A stretch of DNA of 8,062 nucleotides from Candidatus Aenigmatarchaeota archaeon (GCA_017610225.1 JAFCCM010000082.1:1-8062); one strand, 5' to 3'; counted from the first letter of the stretch, positions 1 through 5,423 are shown. Numbers and translations are program-made. Notes: generated by a model from the letters alone, not told the origin.

Positions 1-2
1 GT

Positions 3-146
3 ATATCATATACTACATCAGACCATGCAATCGTTGGTAACATACATATAATGTATGCTGAACCAGGTGTCAACGACATGCCTGTTGGTATTGCTGAGGA
101 GACAATTGCTGCTGGTGGTAACCTAATTATAAGGAGTCTGATTTAA
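3..146 (+). CDS. 3' end of a small head protein gene, possibly a decoration protein (partial)
   Basis: The frame is open from the window edge to a TAA at 144-146 and gives the last 47 residues of a protein whose start lies outside the window. The stop touches the ATG of the capsid gene, and that gene's AAGGAG site (131-136) lies inside these last codons, so the two are transcribed together and probably translationally coupled. The visible end reads MPVGIAEETIAAGGNLI followed by RSLI, a short beta-rich pattern. Small proteins encoded just before viral major capsid genes are usually decoration, scaffold or protease proteins. The Gly-Ile-Ala and Ala-Ala-Gly pattern resembles the ends of capsid decoration proteins, but too little is visible to decide. 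The existence of the frame is well supported by its close fit to the next gene; the function is a guess from position. Confidence 0.6.
   Translation: MSYTTSDHAIVGNIHIMYAEPGVNDMPVGIAEETIAAGGNLIIRSLI
131..136 (+). promoter_or_regulatory. Ribosome binding site of the capsid gene
   Basis: AAGGAG lies 10 bases before the ATG at 147 and is a strong match to the 16S rRNA 3' end. It fixes the capsid gene start at 147 and lies within the last codons of the preceding gene. Confidence 0.8.
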
Positions 147-1025
147 ATGGCAGGATATCCACTTACGACAGAGCAGTATCAGAGACTTGATACTGAGGTA
201 ACGGACGTATTTCGTAGCAAAATAGTTGGTAGAAATCTGATTGAACTCGCACCAGGTTCACCTCTTGGGATTGGTGTGCAGAATATCAAGAACTATATTG
301 AACAGGATATGTCTGCGGCTTCTATTGATATGAAGTTCACCGAAAACAAGGACAGCATGGGTTACAGTGATACTTCACTGGACATTCCGATCCTTCATAA
401 AGAGTTTGAAATCGACTACAGAGATTTGGAGTCTTCAAAGACAACCGGAGTACCACTCGACTTCGCAAATGCACGAGGTGCGGCTGCTAAGGTTGCGGCA
501 CTTGAAGATGAACTAATCATCGAAGGTACTGGCGGATTCAATGGTCTGTACGATGGCGCAGGGAATGATTACAGCACAACCACGGATTTTGGTACTGCTG
601 GTAATGCGATTGCAGCAGTTAAGGGTGCTATGGCACTTATGCTTGCGGATAAGATGTATCCACCATACAACCTTACTCTGAATCCAGTACAGTATGCTGA
701 GATTGTTGGTCCAAGGGCAACTACATCAGATGTATCTGAATTGACTATCGTCCGCGATATGCTTCAAGGCAATGCAGGTGACGGTGTTTCAGGCTCAGTC
801 GGAACAGGTGTCGGAAATATCTATGTTTCTGATTACATGACAGTAGATACAGGTATGATGACCACACTTCCTGACACTGCGAATGCGGACCTTGTAATTG
901 CAGAAGACTTCCAGATGAAGACCGAGGTTCTTGAAAAGACGCAGAACTTGTTCGGACGTGTGTTCGAAGCAATGGTTCCAAGAATCAAGCAGCCTAATTC
1001 TATCTGTAAACTTTCCGATATTTAA
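147..1025 (+). CDS. Major capsid protein, encapsulin (linocin M18)-like HK97 fold
   Basis: This 292-residue protein should form the icosahedral shell of the virion. It follows the encapsulin family pattern throughout. The N-terminal arm (residues 7-33, LTTEQYQRLD then VFRSKIVGRNLIEL) matches the encapsulin arm pattern LTEKQWQEIDNRA...IF...GRK. The E-loop region spans about residues 45-88. The spine helix with AALEDELIIEG and a following GFNGL matches the family's AEFEDEVIFRG and GVKGL. PPYNLTLNP, ADLVIAEDF and the C-terminal strand ending in ICKL also align. Encapsulins are about 265 residues, and the extra length is mostly a Gly/Ser-rich stretch near residues 205-225. There is no N-terminal scaffold-like delta domain. 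Tail genes follow directly, so this is a virion capsid and not a free nanocompartment. Its codons look richer in G and C than those of the tape measure, as expected for a highly expressed protein. The family match is from remembered sequences, not from a search. Confidence 0.9.
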   Translation: MAGYPLTTEQYQRLDTEVTDVFRSKIVGRNLIELAPGSPLGIGVQNIKNYIEQDMSAASIDMKFTENKDSMGYSDTSLDIPILHKEFEIDYRDLESSKTTGVPLDFANARGAAAKVAALEDELIIEGTGGFNGLYDGAGNDYSTTTDFGTAGNAIAAVKGAMALMLADKMYPPYNLTLNPVQYAEIVGPRATTSDVSELTIVRDMLQGNAGDGVSGSVGTGVGNIYVSDYMTVDTGMMTTLPDTANADLVIAEDFQMKTEVLEKTQNLFGRVFEAMVPRIKQPNSICKLSDI

Positions 1026-1050
1026 GTTGCCTGAGAAGGCAACTCTTTTT
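1025..1050 (+). terminator. Stem-loop with T-run after the capsid gene
   Basis: A perfect 7-bp stem, AGTTGCC (1025-1031) with GGCAACT (1038-1044), closes a 6-base TGAGAA loop and is followed by C and TTTTT (1046-1050). It starts on the last base of the capsid stop codon. This has the form of an intrinsic terminator and probably lowers expression of downstream genes relative to capsid, with read-through supplying the rest. In an archaeal host the T-run alone could act. The stem may also protect the capsid mRNA 3' end. Confidence 0.8.
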
Positions 1051-1089
1051 ATATTTTGAAATCAATCTAATAACCAGAGGTTTAAAATA

Positions 1090-1473
1090 ATGTCTATAAA
1101 ATTTATAAAATGTGAAATATTAATGAGCCAGTTACGTATGGAAGAATTTGATTCCGATGGTAAGCCCATAGTTGTGGAAAAACAAGATATGTTTGGAAAT
1201 AACTATATGGAAAGAAAGGAAATTACTTACCGCCGTGGTGCTGTCGTAGCTCTTCCAGAAGCAGTTATTAAGAAACTTGGAAAGTCTGTTGCTATGGTAA
1301 TGGTTCCACAGGTTGATGAACCAATTGTGGATATACAACCAGTAGTACGAGATGGTGAATTTAAACTATCTGGGCGTGAGAAAACTGTTGCCGATATGAT
1401 ACCAAAAGACAAGGATGATAAAGGCAATGATTCTAAAGATAAAGATTCTAAAAATAAAGGAAAGAACAAGTGA
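1090..1473 (+). CDS. Small capsid-adjacent protein with a Lys/Asp-rich tail
   Basis: This 127-residue protein is not recognised with confidence. AGAGGT at 1076-1081, 8 bases before ATG 1090, supports this start. An in-frame ATG at 1123 (reading MSQLRMEEF) would give a shorter protein but lacks a comparable site. Residues about 45-75 (ITYRRGAVVALPEAVIKKL then VAMVMV) follow the 'glycine, hydrophobics, LPE, leucine' pattern of small proteins often encoded just after viral major capsid genes, whose role is mostly unknown. The last 24 residues are almost only Lys, Asp, Asn, Ser and Gly. This is a flexible charged tail partly built by a 15-base tandem repeat. Position between capsid and connector suggests a virion or head-completion role. 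No cysteine pair, membrane segment or enzyme motif is visible. Confidence 0.75.
   Translation: MSIKFIKCEILMSQLRMEEFDSDGKPIVVEKQDMFGNNYMERKEITYRRGAVVALPEAVIKKLGKSVAMVMVPQVDEPIVDIQPVVRDGEFKLSGREKTVADMIPKDKDDKGNDSKDKDSKNKGKNK
1429..1458 (+). repeat. 15-bp imperfect tandem repeat in the charged tail
   Basis: GATTCTAAAGATAAA (1429-1443) is followed at once by GATTCTAAAAATAAA (1444-1458), with 14 of 15 bases identical. It encodes DSKDK then DSKNK. Such a repeat can grow or shrink by slippage without breaking the frame. Confidence 0.85.
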
Positions 1474-1478
1474 TATAA

Positions 1479-1916
1479 ATGGCAGCAGTCACAGTAGCGG
1501 ATATTCGAGCATATCCATTAAACGATATGCCAGTGTCGGATGAATCTGATGCAACAATTCAGGGTGCAATAGATCAGGCGGTTTATTATATAACATCCAT
1601 ACAGGCATCGGATGCTACTGATGACGAAGTATATGCCGCCACACGCGCGCTTGGTGGGTACTTAGCGTACTTGGCATACTTAGACCGACCAGTGCAAGAT
1701 GTGGCTGGTGCTATGGTTGATGGATATTTTACTCCATCAACTGGCACTGAAGGAATTCCTCAAATTAAGTCTGTATCTGATTCTCGTGCGAAGGAACGTG
1801 CACTTAGACAGGCTGCAATGCTTTTCATATCAATTATTTCAAAAGGTAGACTTGTGAATGGTGAATTGAAGGCACAACCAGTTCCGTTTATGGGTTTGAC
1901 TTCTTCCAAAACATAA
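1479..1916 (+). CDS. Head-tail connector (adaptor)-like protein
   Basis: A 145-residue, mostly helical protein, probably the adaptor ring that docks on the portal at the capsid vertex (HK97 gp6 / SPP1 gp15 type). The N-terminus (MAAVTVADIRAYPL, then a Ser/Asp linker and an ATIQGAIDQAVYYI helix) follows the adaptor pattern, where a short first helix is followed by a long one. A second long helix (DDEVYAATRALGGYLAYLAY) and a third (SRAKERALRQAAMLFISIIS) complete a small bundle. It starts 5 bases after the previous stop. The best binding site is GTGAT at 1470-1474, overlapping that stop, with a weak GGA further upstream. A (Tyr-Leu-Ala) repeat lies near residues 61-69. The call rests on gene order, size and helical pattern, not on a diagnostic motif; another head-completion protein is possible. 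Confidence 0.65.
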   Translation: MAAVTVADIRAYPLNDMPVSDESDATIQGAIDQAVYYITSIQASDATDDEVYAATRALGGYLAYLAYLDRPVQDVAGAMVDGYFTPSTGTEGIPQIKSVSDSRAKERALRQAAMLFISIISKGRLVNGELKAQPVPFMGLTSSKT

Positions 1917-2012
1917 ACCTACAAAAATTTAAATAGTCTTGAAACAATATTACCGTAGGTAAAGGTCTTACCTACTCTACTATTTCCGGCAAGAAGGACT
2001 TGCGGTGATAAT
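1917..2012 (+). promoter_or_regulatory. 96-bp non-coding gap with two inverted repeats
   Basis: This is the longest gene-free stretch in the operon. It has no open frame of useful length. GTAGGTAA (1955-1962) and TTACCTAC (1968-1975) form a perfect 8-bp stem with a 5-base loop. A third copy of the motif, ACCTAC at 1917-1922, could pair instead with GTAGGT at 1955-1960, giving two exclusive folds. GCAAG (1989-1993) and CTTGC (1999-2003) form a second small stem whose loop is AAGGA, directly before the GGTGAT site of the next gene. No T-run follows, so it is not an obvious terminator. An upstream AT-rich patch (AAAAATTTAAATAG, about 1923-1936) could be a TATA-like element, but no full promoter is convincing. 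A regulatory leader for the tail genes or an RNA processing site is possible; this is inference from structure only. Confidence 0.5.
2004..2009 (+). promoter_or_regulatory. GGTGAT ribosome binding site close to the start codon
   Basis: GGTGAT ends 3 bases before ATG 2013 and 9 bases before a second in-frame ATG at 2019. It matches the AUCACC part of the 16S rRNA 3' end, which sits nearest the start codon, so either ATG is possible. It lies just after the small GCAAG/CTTGC stem. Confidence 0.6.
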
Positions 2013-2501
2013 ATGTTCATGACGGATGCACAAAAGAAGGTTATTTATGACTTGGTTAAGAAGTCATTCACAATCAGAACTACTGCTGTGACAGCATCAT
2101 GTATATATGAAAACCAAATAATTCCTTCTGGACGCGATTCTGATCCATCGGAGACAAATGCGAAATATCCGATGATTACTTTGAAATATCACGACGCCGA
2201 CGACTCTATTTTAGATATGGGAAATGTCGTGATGAAAAAAGTGCGTTTAAATGTCAATGTTTATGCTACTCCAATCGATGGGCGACCAAGTGGCGCGTAT
2301 CTAAATGGTAAACAAGCTGTTGACGAAATGACTAGGCAGATATTAGATTATCTTAATGACAATTATGAATCCGCTTTTGCGAGCGGAATTTATCTCACTG
2401 ATAGAATTCAGGGTGTAAAGGTTGCAGACTTATCTACAATCGCTACACGAAAGCATGTATATAGAAATAAATTTGTTTTAAATATAACCTACGAGGTGTA
2501 A
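2013..2501 (+). CDS. Tail terminator (tail completion) protein-like
   Basis: A 162-residue protein placed just before the tail tube gene, where siphoviruses encode the protein that caps tail tube growth and joins the tail to the head. The pattern fits this fold. There is an N-terminal helix (TDAQKKVIYDLVKKSF) and a segment asking for parallel strands (YPMITLKYHDADDS). A strand KVRLNVNVYATP is followed by a long helix (NGKQAVDEMTRQILDYLND). The last part ends in paired strands, RKHVYRNKFVLNITYEV. The YRN-hydrophobic-Tyr ending is typical of tail terminator-like proteins. Two ATGs (2013, 2019) are possible starts, giving 162 or 160 residues. Its last codons hold the GAGGTG site of the tube gene. 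A minor tail or head-tail joining protein of the same shape cannot be excluded. Confidence 0.65.
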   Translation: MFMTDAQKKVIYDLVKKSFTIRTTAVTASCIYENQIIPSGRDSDPSETNAKYPMITLKYHDADDSILDMGNVVMKKVRLNVNVYATPIDGRPSGAYLNGKQAVDEMTRQILDYLNDNYESAFASGIYLTDRIQGVKVADLSTIATRKHVYRNKFVLNITYEV

Positions 2502-2505
2502 ATAA

Positions 2506-3408
2506 ATGGCATACGATGGCACAGTTAAGAAAGTTGCGGAGTTTGTTGCTGAATCTCCGTTTGGTACAATCCCAGCAGACCCAAATTTTCTAAATTTTGG
2601 TGGGTATGTTTCGGAAGCGTCGATCAAAAAGACAATGGTTCCTGTAAAAATTCCATATCTTAAAGACGAAGATGACACAGATAGATTACAGTCAACTAAG
2701 ACTGAAAAGGTGTCTGAAGCATTCGCTGCGACAATTTCAATGAAGCCTGTTGATTGGTCAGTTTTGCCGTATGTATTGAAAGCTGTATTACCGACAACAT
2801 ACGCAATTGGTGATACTAATTATGACATTGCATTGGGTATAATTGTGGATGACCAGTATGAATCACTTGGCGGCGGATGTTGGAATAAATACACTTGTAC
2901 AATTGCATCTGAATCAGCAGCAGAGGCAACGCTTGAAGGTATGTTTGCAAAGTCTACTGGAATTGGTGCTGCTGATTATGTGACTGGTTTAGGCACTCAT
3001 GCAAGTACTCCAAGTGGCGCGGCAATCAAATTTGGTGATCTTACCGATGTGTTGTATGACGCTGCTGCTACATCCGCGAATGGAATTACTATTGACAGTG
3101 TTGGATTTGGTATTGAATATACTGTTGATGCGGTTAAGGATGTAGGTTCATCGAACAACAGCAATACAGCCGCATGGAGATATGGTCAGAGGAATATCAA
3201 CCTTGACCTTAGTATGACTCTTGTGGACACTTCAGTTGCCCCAGATATACTTGATGGTGCAGCACATTCATTTGCATTTACAGCAGGTGCTAAGACAATC
3301 ACATTCTCAAACATTTTCTGGGAAGGTGACTGGGACGAAAAACTCAGCCCAGATGACATTATTGCAATGCCATTAAAGGCAACCAACGTTGATATTGTAA
3401 TCACATAA
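2506..3408 (+). CDS. Major tail (tube) protein
   Basis: A 300-residue protein expected to polymerise into the tail tube around the tape measure. GAGGTG (2493-2498) lies 7 bases before ATG 2506. Evidence is gene order (terminator before, assembly chaperone after) plus sequence character. It is beta-rich, low in Lys and rich in Ala, Gly, Thr and Asp, with a WNKYTCTIASESAAEATLEG segment near residues 126-145. That segment resembles the 'YT.. + strand + EA..' core of tail tube proteins. The N-terminal part (ESPFGTIPADPNF, residues 15-27) is a common opening for tube proteins of the larger, two-domain kind. The C-terminal half (RNINLDLSMTLVD, then AKTITFSNIFWEGDW) looks like a second beta-sandwich. 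No sheath gene precedes it, supporting a non-contractile tail. The next gene's AAGGAG overlaps its stop, so the two are coupled. Confidence 0.8.
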   Translation: MAYDGTVKKVAEFVAESPFGTIPADPNFLNFGGYVSEASIKKTMVPVKIPYLKDEDDTDRLQSTKTEKVSEAFAATISMKPVDWSVLPYVLKAVLPTTYAIGDTNYDIALGIIVDDQYESLGGGCWNKYTCTIASESAAEATLEGMFAKSTGIGAADYVTGLGTHASTPSGAAIKFGDLTDVLYDAAATSANGITIDSVGFGIEYTVDAVKDVGSSNNSNTAAWRYGQRNINLDLSMTLVDTSVAPDILDGAAHSFAFTAGAKTITFSNIFWEGDWDEKLSPDDIIAMPLKATNVDIVIT

Positions 3409-3420
3409 GGAGAATTTTTA

Positions 3421-3843
3421 ATGAAATCAATTAGTATTAATGGAACTAAGATAAACTTTAATGACAGACCAAAACATCGGTCTGTCACGGCTGCTCGTGG
3501 AATTATGACAACTGAATTGATGAAACTCATTGATATATCGAATATAGATCCATCAAAGAATCTGTCAGACTTCATTCAGGAGAAGATTGTGGAAGACCCT
3601 ACAATCGCTGTACAGTTGGCAGGATTGAAAGATGACCTAGGTATTGACCAGACAATTATTCTGTCCACAGGGCTTGAATATACGACTCTACAAGAGTTAA
3701 AAGATGAGATGTATGCTGATGAGTTCATAGACCTATACAATAAGTCTAAGAAGGCATTGGGAGGTAAGACAGCGGAAGATTTTTTCTCTATCTATCCTAC
3801 AAGTACAATCTCGGAAACGGAGATGCAGGCTCTGGGGATGTAA
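3421..3843 (+). CDS. Tail assembly chaperone, short form (gpG-like)
   Basis: A 140-residue acidic, helical protein in the position of lambda gpG, directly between tube and tape-measure-side genes. The chaperone coats the tape measure and recruits tube subunits during assembly, and is not part of the finished virion. AAGGAG (3407-3412), 8 bases before ATG 3421, fixes the start. It opens with a small beta unit (MKSISINGTKINFNDRP) and continues as helices (ELMKLIDISN, NLSDFIQEKIVEDP, TTLQELKDEMYADEFIDLYNKSKKAL). This layout is usual for chaperones of this class. The last 18 residues after Phe122 are used only when ribosomes stay in frame; the slip site at 3780-3786 diverts some ribosomes into the longer form. 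A strong stem-loop lies early in the coding region at 3462-3487. Confidence 0.8.
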   Translation: MKSISINGTKINFNDRPKHRSVTAARGIMTTELMKLIDISNIDPSKNLSDFIQEKIVEDPTIAVQLAGLKDDLGIDQTIILSTGLEYTTLQELKDEMYADEFIDLYNKSKKALGGKTAEDFFSIYPTSTISETEMQALGM

Positions 3844-4067
3844 AAAAAGAATTTGCGATAAAAGCTGTATGTCCATCGGCGCAGGAATTCATCAAGACCG
3901 TTAATCTTGCCATGCAAGGAAGCGGATCTGGCAATGCAATTATAGGAGAATATAATTTTTGTAAAAATATGGGTATATCCAAAGTTGATATGGATGAAAT
4001 GGATGAGGAAGATGTGCTTGCATTTAGTTGGATTATGCGCAGAGAAGCAAAAAATAACAAGAGGTGA
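3421..4067 (+). CDS. Tail assembly chaperone, frameshifted long form (gpGT-like)
   Basis: Joins 3421-3786 (zero frame) to 3786-4067 (-1 frame, stop TGA at 4065-4067). The product is 215 residues: 122 from the short form and 93 new ones. The -1 frame is open from 3768 and encodes a credible protein: a flexible start (YNLGNGDAGSGD) and EFAIKAVCPSAQEFIKTVNL. NFCKNMGISKVDMDEMDEED and LAFSWIMRREAKNNKR follow. It has no ribosome binding site or good start of its own. Long-tailed phages conserve such a frameshift between the two chaperone genes (lambda G-T). The new part would be the tape-measure or tube-recruiting segment. It fills the whole space up to the next gene, whose binding site overlaps the TGA. 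Strongly supported by slip site, frame and gene order; the efficiency is unknown. Confidence 0.85.
3462..3487 (+). other. Strong stem-loop inside the chaperone gene
   Basis: TGACAGACC (3462-3470) and GGTCTGTCA (3479-3487) are perfect complements over 9 bp with an 8-base loop, AAAACATC. It begins about 40 bases after the start codon and encodes residues around NDRPKHRSV. It has no T-run, so it is not a terminator. It could slow ribosomes or set mRNA stability, or be chance. Confidence 0.6.
3759..3765 (+). promoter_or_regulatory. Internal Shine-Dalgarno-like sequence upstream of the slip site
   Basis: GGGAGGT, coding for part of Leu-Gly-Gly, ends 14 bases before the slip heptamer. A similar internal pairing site stimulates -1 shifting in E. 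coli dnaX. No start codon at suitable distance gives a useful frame, so a role in frameshifting is more likely than initiation. Confidence 0.5.
3780..3786 (+). other. -1 programmed frameshift site, T TTT TTC
   Basis: The zero-frame codons are GAT TTT TTC, so the heptamer T TTT TTC has the X XXY YYZ form. After slipping one base back, both tRNAs pair with TTT TTT and the next codon is CTC at 3786. The shift must occur between a -1 frame TAA at 3765-3767 and the zero-frame stop at 3841-3843, and this is the only good heptamer there. Confidence 0.85.
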
Positions 4068-4068
4068 T
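4060..4068 (+). promoter_or_regulatory. Ribosome binding site selecting a TTG start
   Basis: AGAGGTGAT is a nine-base match to the 16S rRNA 3' end, 4 bases before TTG 4073. The GTG at 4064, inside this site, is also in frame but has no binding site upstream. The TGA of the long chaperone form lies within the motif, so termination there could feed initiation. Confidence 0.7.
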
Positions 4069-4072
4069 TAAA

Positions 4073-5422
4073 TTGGGTGTTTATATCGGTGATATTTGGA
4101 TTCCATTCGTGGAAAATTTTGATATTGATGACGGTGAGCGAACTATCCAAGTAATAAAACATATCGATAAGAGCACTCCACCTCATTTTGCTGAATTCAA
4201 TAATCCGATTTTAACTGCAAATCTGAACGGAACACTTATTCAACAGACTGGGAATGTCAAGACTGCAAATAATTATGCAGAAGATGTTGTTGCATTACTA
4301 AATCGCACAGCATCAGATAATTATATAAATCTATTTCAGGGAAAATCTGGTTGGTTAGTTGCGCGCAGTGCATCAGCACCAATTGCGGCGGAAACACCAT
4401 TATCAAGAGATTATAATATTACTGGAAATTTTTTACCAAGTAATATATATCAGTCGTCAATAAAGACCAATCCGGTCATTATAAGCAATCCGTGGAGTTA
4501 TACATTGGGCAGTGACAATTGTGACAATTATATCGCTGTTCCAATCGGCGCGACATATACTGGCGGTGATGGATCTACAATATCTCAAGTTGGCGAGGAT
4601 GGGACAATTGTATCCGTACTTGCAACTACTAATAATATAATTAAATTTGATGTAGCAGAAAATGATGTGGATAATGGTGAAGTTCAAGTGTATGATGATA
4701 TGAACGGCGCTGAAGCCACATGGGTCAGAGTTCATAATCCTAAGCACACATATACTGGCAGTGTAGTCATTCAAAACAGTTTGTATAGAATAATTTTTGA
4801 CAATACTGGTGATGAATTTGCCCTGTACGCATATCATACTGCAGCATGGAATAAACTTGATGATTTTACATGCGGTGCGTTTAATATTATGCGATTTATG
4901 GCGCTCGGCACGGATAGTGTTGAAATTAAAGTAAATTCGACCTCCACAATTACATTGGAACGTGGAAAGCCGATGAAAATTGACACTACTACTGCAAATT
5001 TGTTTGCTACAACAATAACTGTGCCCGATGATAATACAACATCGGATAATTACATTCCTTTGGATGGAGAAGATGAATGGGCTGCCTCAACAGCATATGC
5101 ATTAACTGATAAAGCAATGCCTACTACAGCAAATGGGTATCGTTATGAAGTGACAGTTGCAGGAACATCTGGCGCAACAGAACCGACATGGCCAACAATT
5201 ATAGGAAATACTGTTGTTGATGGTACTGTTACATGGGAATGTAAATCAAAAATTGTACTTTATGTAGCTGGAACTGCTGTATTTGCTACAATTTCCGCAA
5301 CCAAGTCATTAGGCGCTGGCATCAAATGGCTATTTTATGATACAAGTCTTACCAATGCTGTTAAAGTCGCTCATAGGGCGCTTGTGAATAGAAATTATAG
5401 GCGTGAATTAGTGGAGCGATAA
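4073..5422 (+). CDS. Dit-like tail protein with a sugar-binding-like module
   Basis: A 449-residue protein (TTG start; GTG 4064 would add three residues). Residues about 20-145 follow the layout of distal-tail (Dit, siphovirus tail component) N-domains. There is an arginine near the start, then FNNPI..ANLNGTL (42-54), a helix NNYAEDVVALLN, YINLF and a Trp strand. It closes with an NPWSY motif at 139-143, like the conserved (D/N/E)P-aromatic-x-Y end of that domain. The gene starting at 7641 shows the same pattern. Residues 145-330 are beta-rich and unassigned. Residues about 335-391 (EWAAS, then GYRYEV, GTSGATEPTWP, DGTVTWEC) match a short module common in phage tail and fibre proteins that resembles small carbohydrate-binding domains. 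The gene sits between chaperone and tape measure, an unusual place for such a protein. It may be a tail-tip hub or a tail decoration binding the cell surface. The domain assignment is by pattern, not by search. Confidence 0.65.
   Translation: MGVYIGDIWIPFVENFDIDDGERTIQVIKHIDKSTPPHFAEFNNPILTANLNGTLIQQTGNVKTANNYAEDVVALLNRTASDNYINLFQGKSGWLVARSASAPIAAETPLSRDYNITGNFLPSNIYQSSIKTNPVIISNPWSYTLGSDNCDNYIAVPIGATYTGGDGSTISQVGEDGTIVSVLATTNNIIKFDVAENDVDNGEVQVYDDMNGAEATWVRVHNPKHTYTGSVVIQNSLYRIIFDNTGDEFALYAYHTAAWNKLDDFTCGAFNIMRFMALGTDSVEIKVNSTSTITLERGKPMKIDTTTANLFATTITVPDDNTTSDNYIPLDGEDEWAASTAYALTDKAMPTTANGYRYEVTVAGTSGATEPTWPTIIGNTVVDGTVTWECKSKIVLYVAGTAVFATISATKSLGAGIKWLFYDTSLTNAVKVAHRALVNRNYRRELVER
5075..5245 (+). 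other. Region encoding the sugar-binding-like module
   Basis: Codes for residues about 335-391 of the tail protein. The key pattern is Trp near the start, GYRYEV, GTSGATEPTWP, then VDGTVTWEC. The 'G-T-x-G-A-T-E-P-x-W-P ... DGTVTW' signature recurs in receptor-binding and fibre proteins of many phages. Binding to sugar is inferred. Confidence 0.6.
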
Positions 5423-5423
5423 T

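Noticed and set aside
745..981. Reverse-strand open frame inside the capsid gene
   Set aside because: It is antisense to a strongly supported capsid gene, has no ribosome binding site and encodes a low-complexity Ser/Leu/His-rich product. The other minus-strand frames in the window were dismissed for the same reasons.
1938..1967. Sigma70-like promoter with TTGAAA at 1939-1944
   Set aside because: At 17 bases spacing the -10 position reads AAGGTC, which is not promoter-like.
2370..2387. TCCGCT/AGCGGA inverted repeat in the tail terminator gene
   Set aside because: Six base pairs inside a coding region, no T-run and no special position; likely chance.
3808..3824. ATCTC/GAGAT stem downstream of the slip site as a frameshift stimulator
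   Set aside because: Only 5 bp with a 7-base loop and about 21 bases from the heptamer, farther than the usual 5-9 bases.
3837..3850. A-run resembling an A AAA AAG slip site near the chaperone stop
   Set aside because: In the zero frame it lies after the TAA at 3841-3843, so ribosomes in the chaperone frame would terminate before reaching it. The T TTT TTC at 3780 is upstream and in the right register.
4512..4529. GTGACAATT repeated twice in tandem
   Set aside because: It is in-frame coding for an Asp-Asn repeat and is only two copies; no sign of a mobile or regulatory role.
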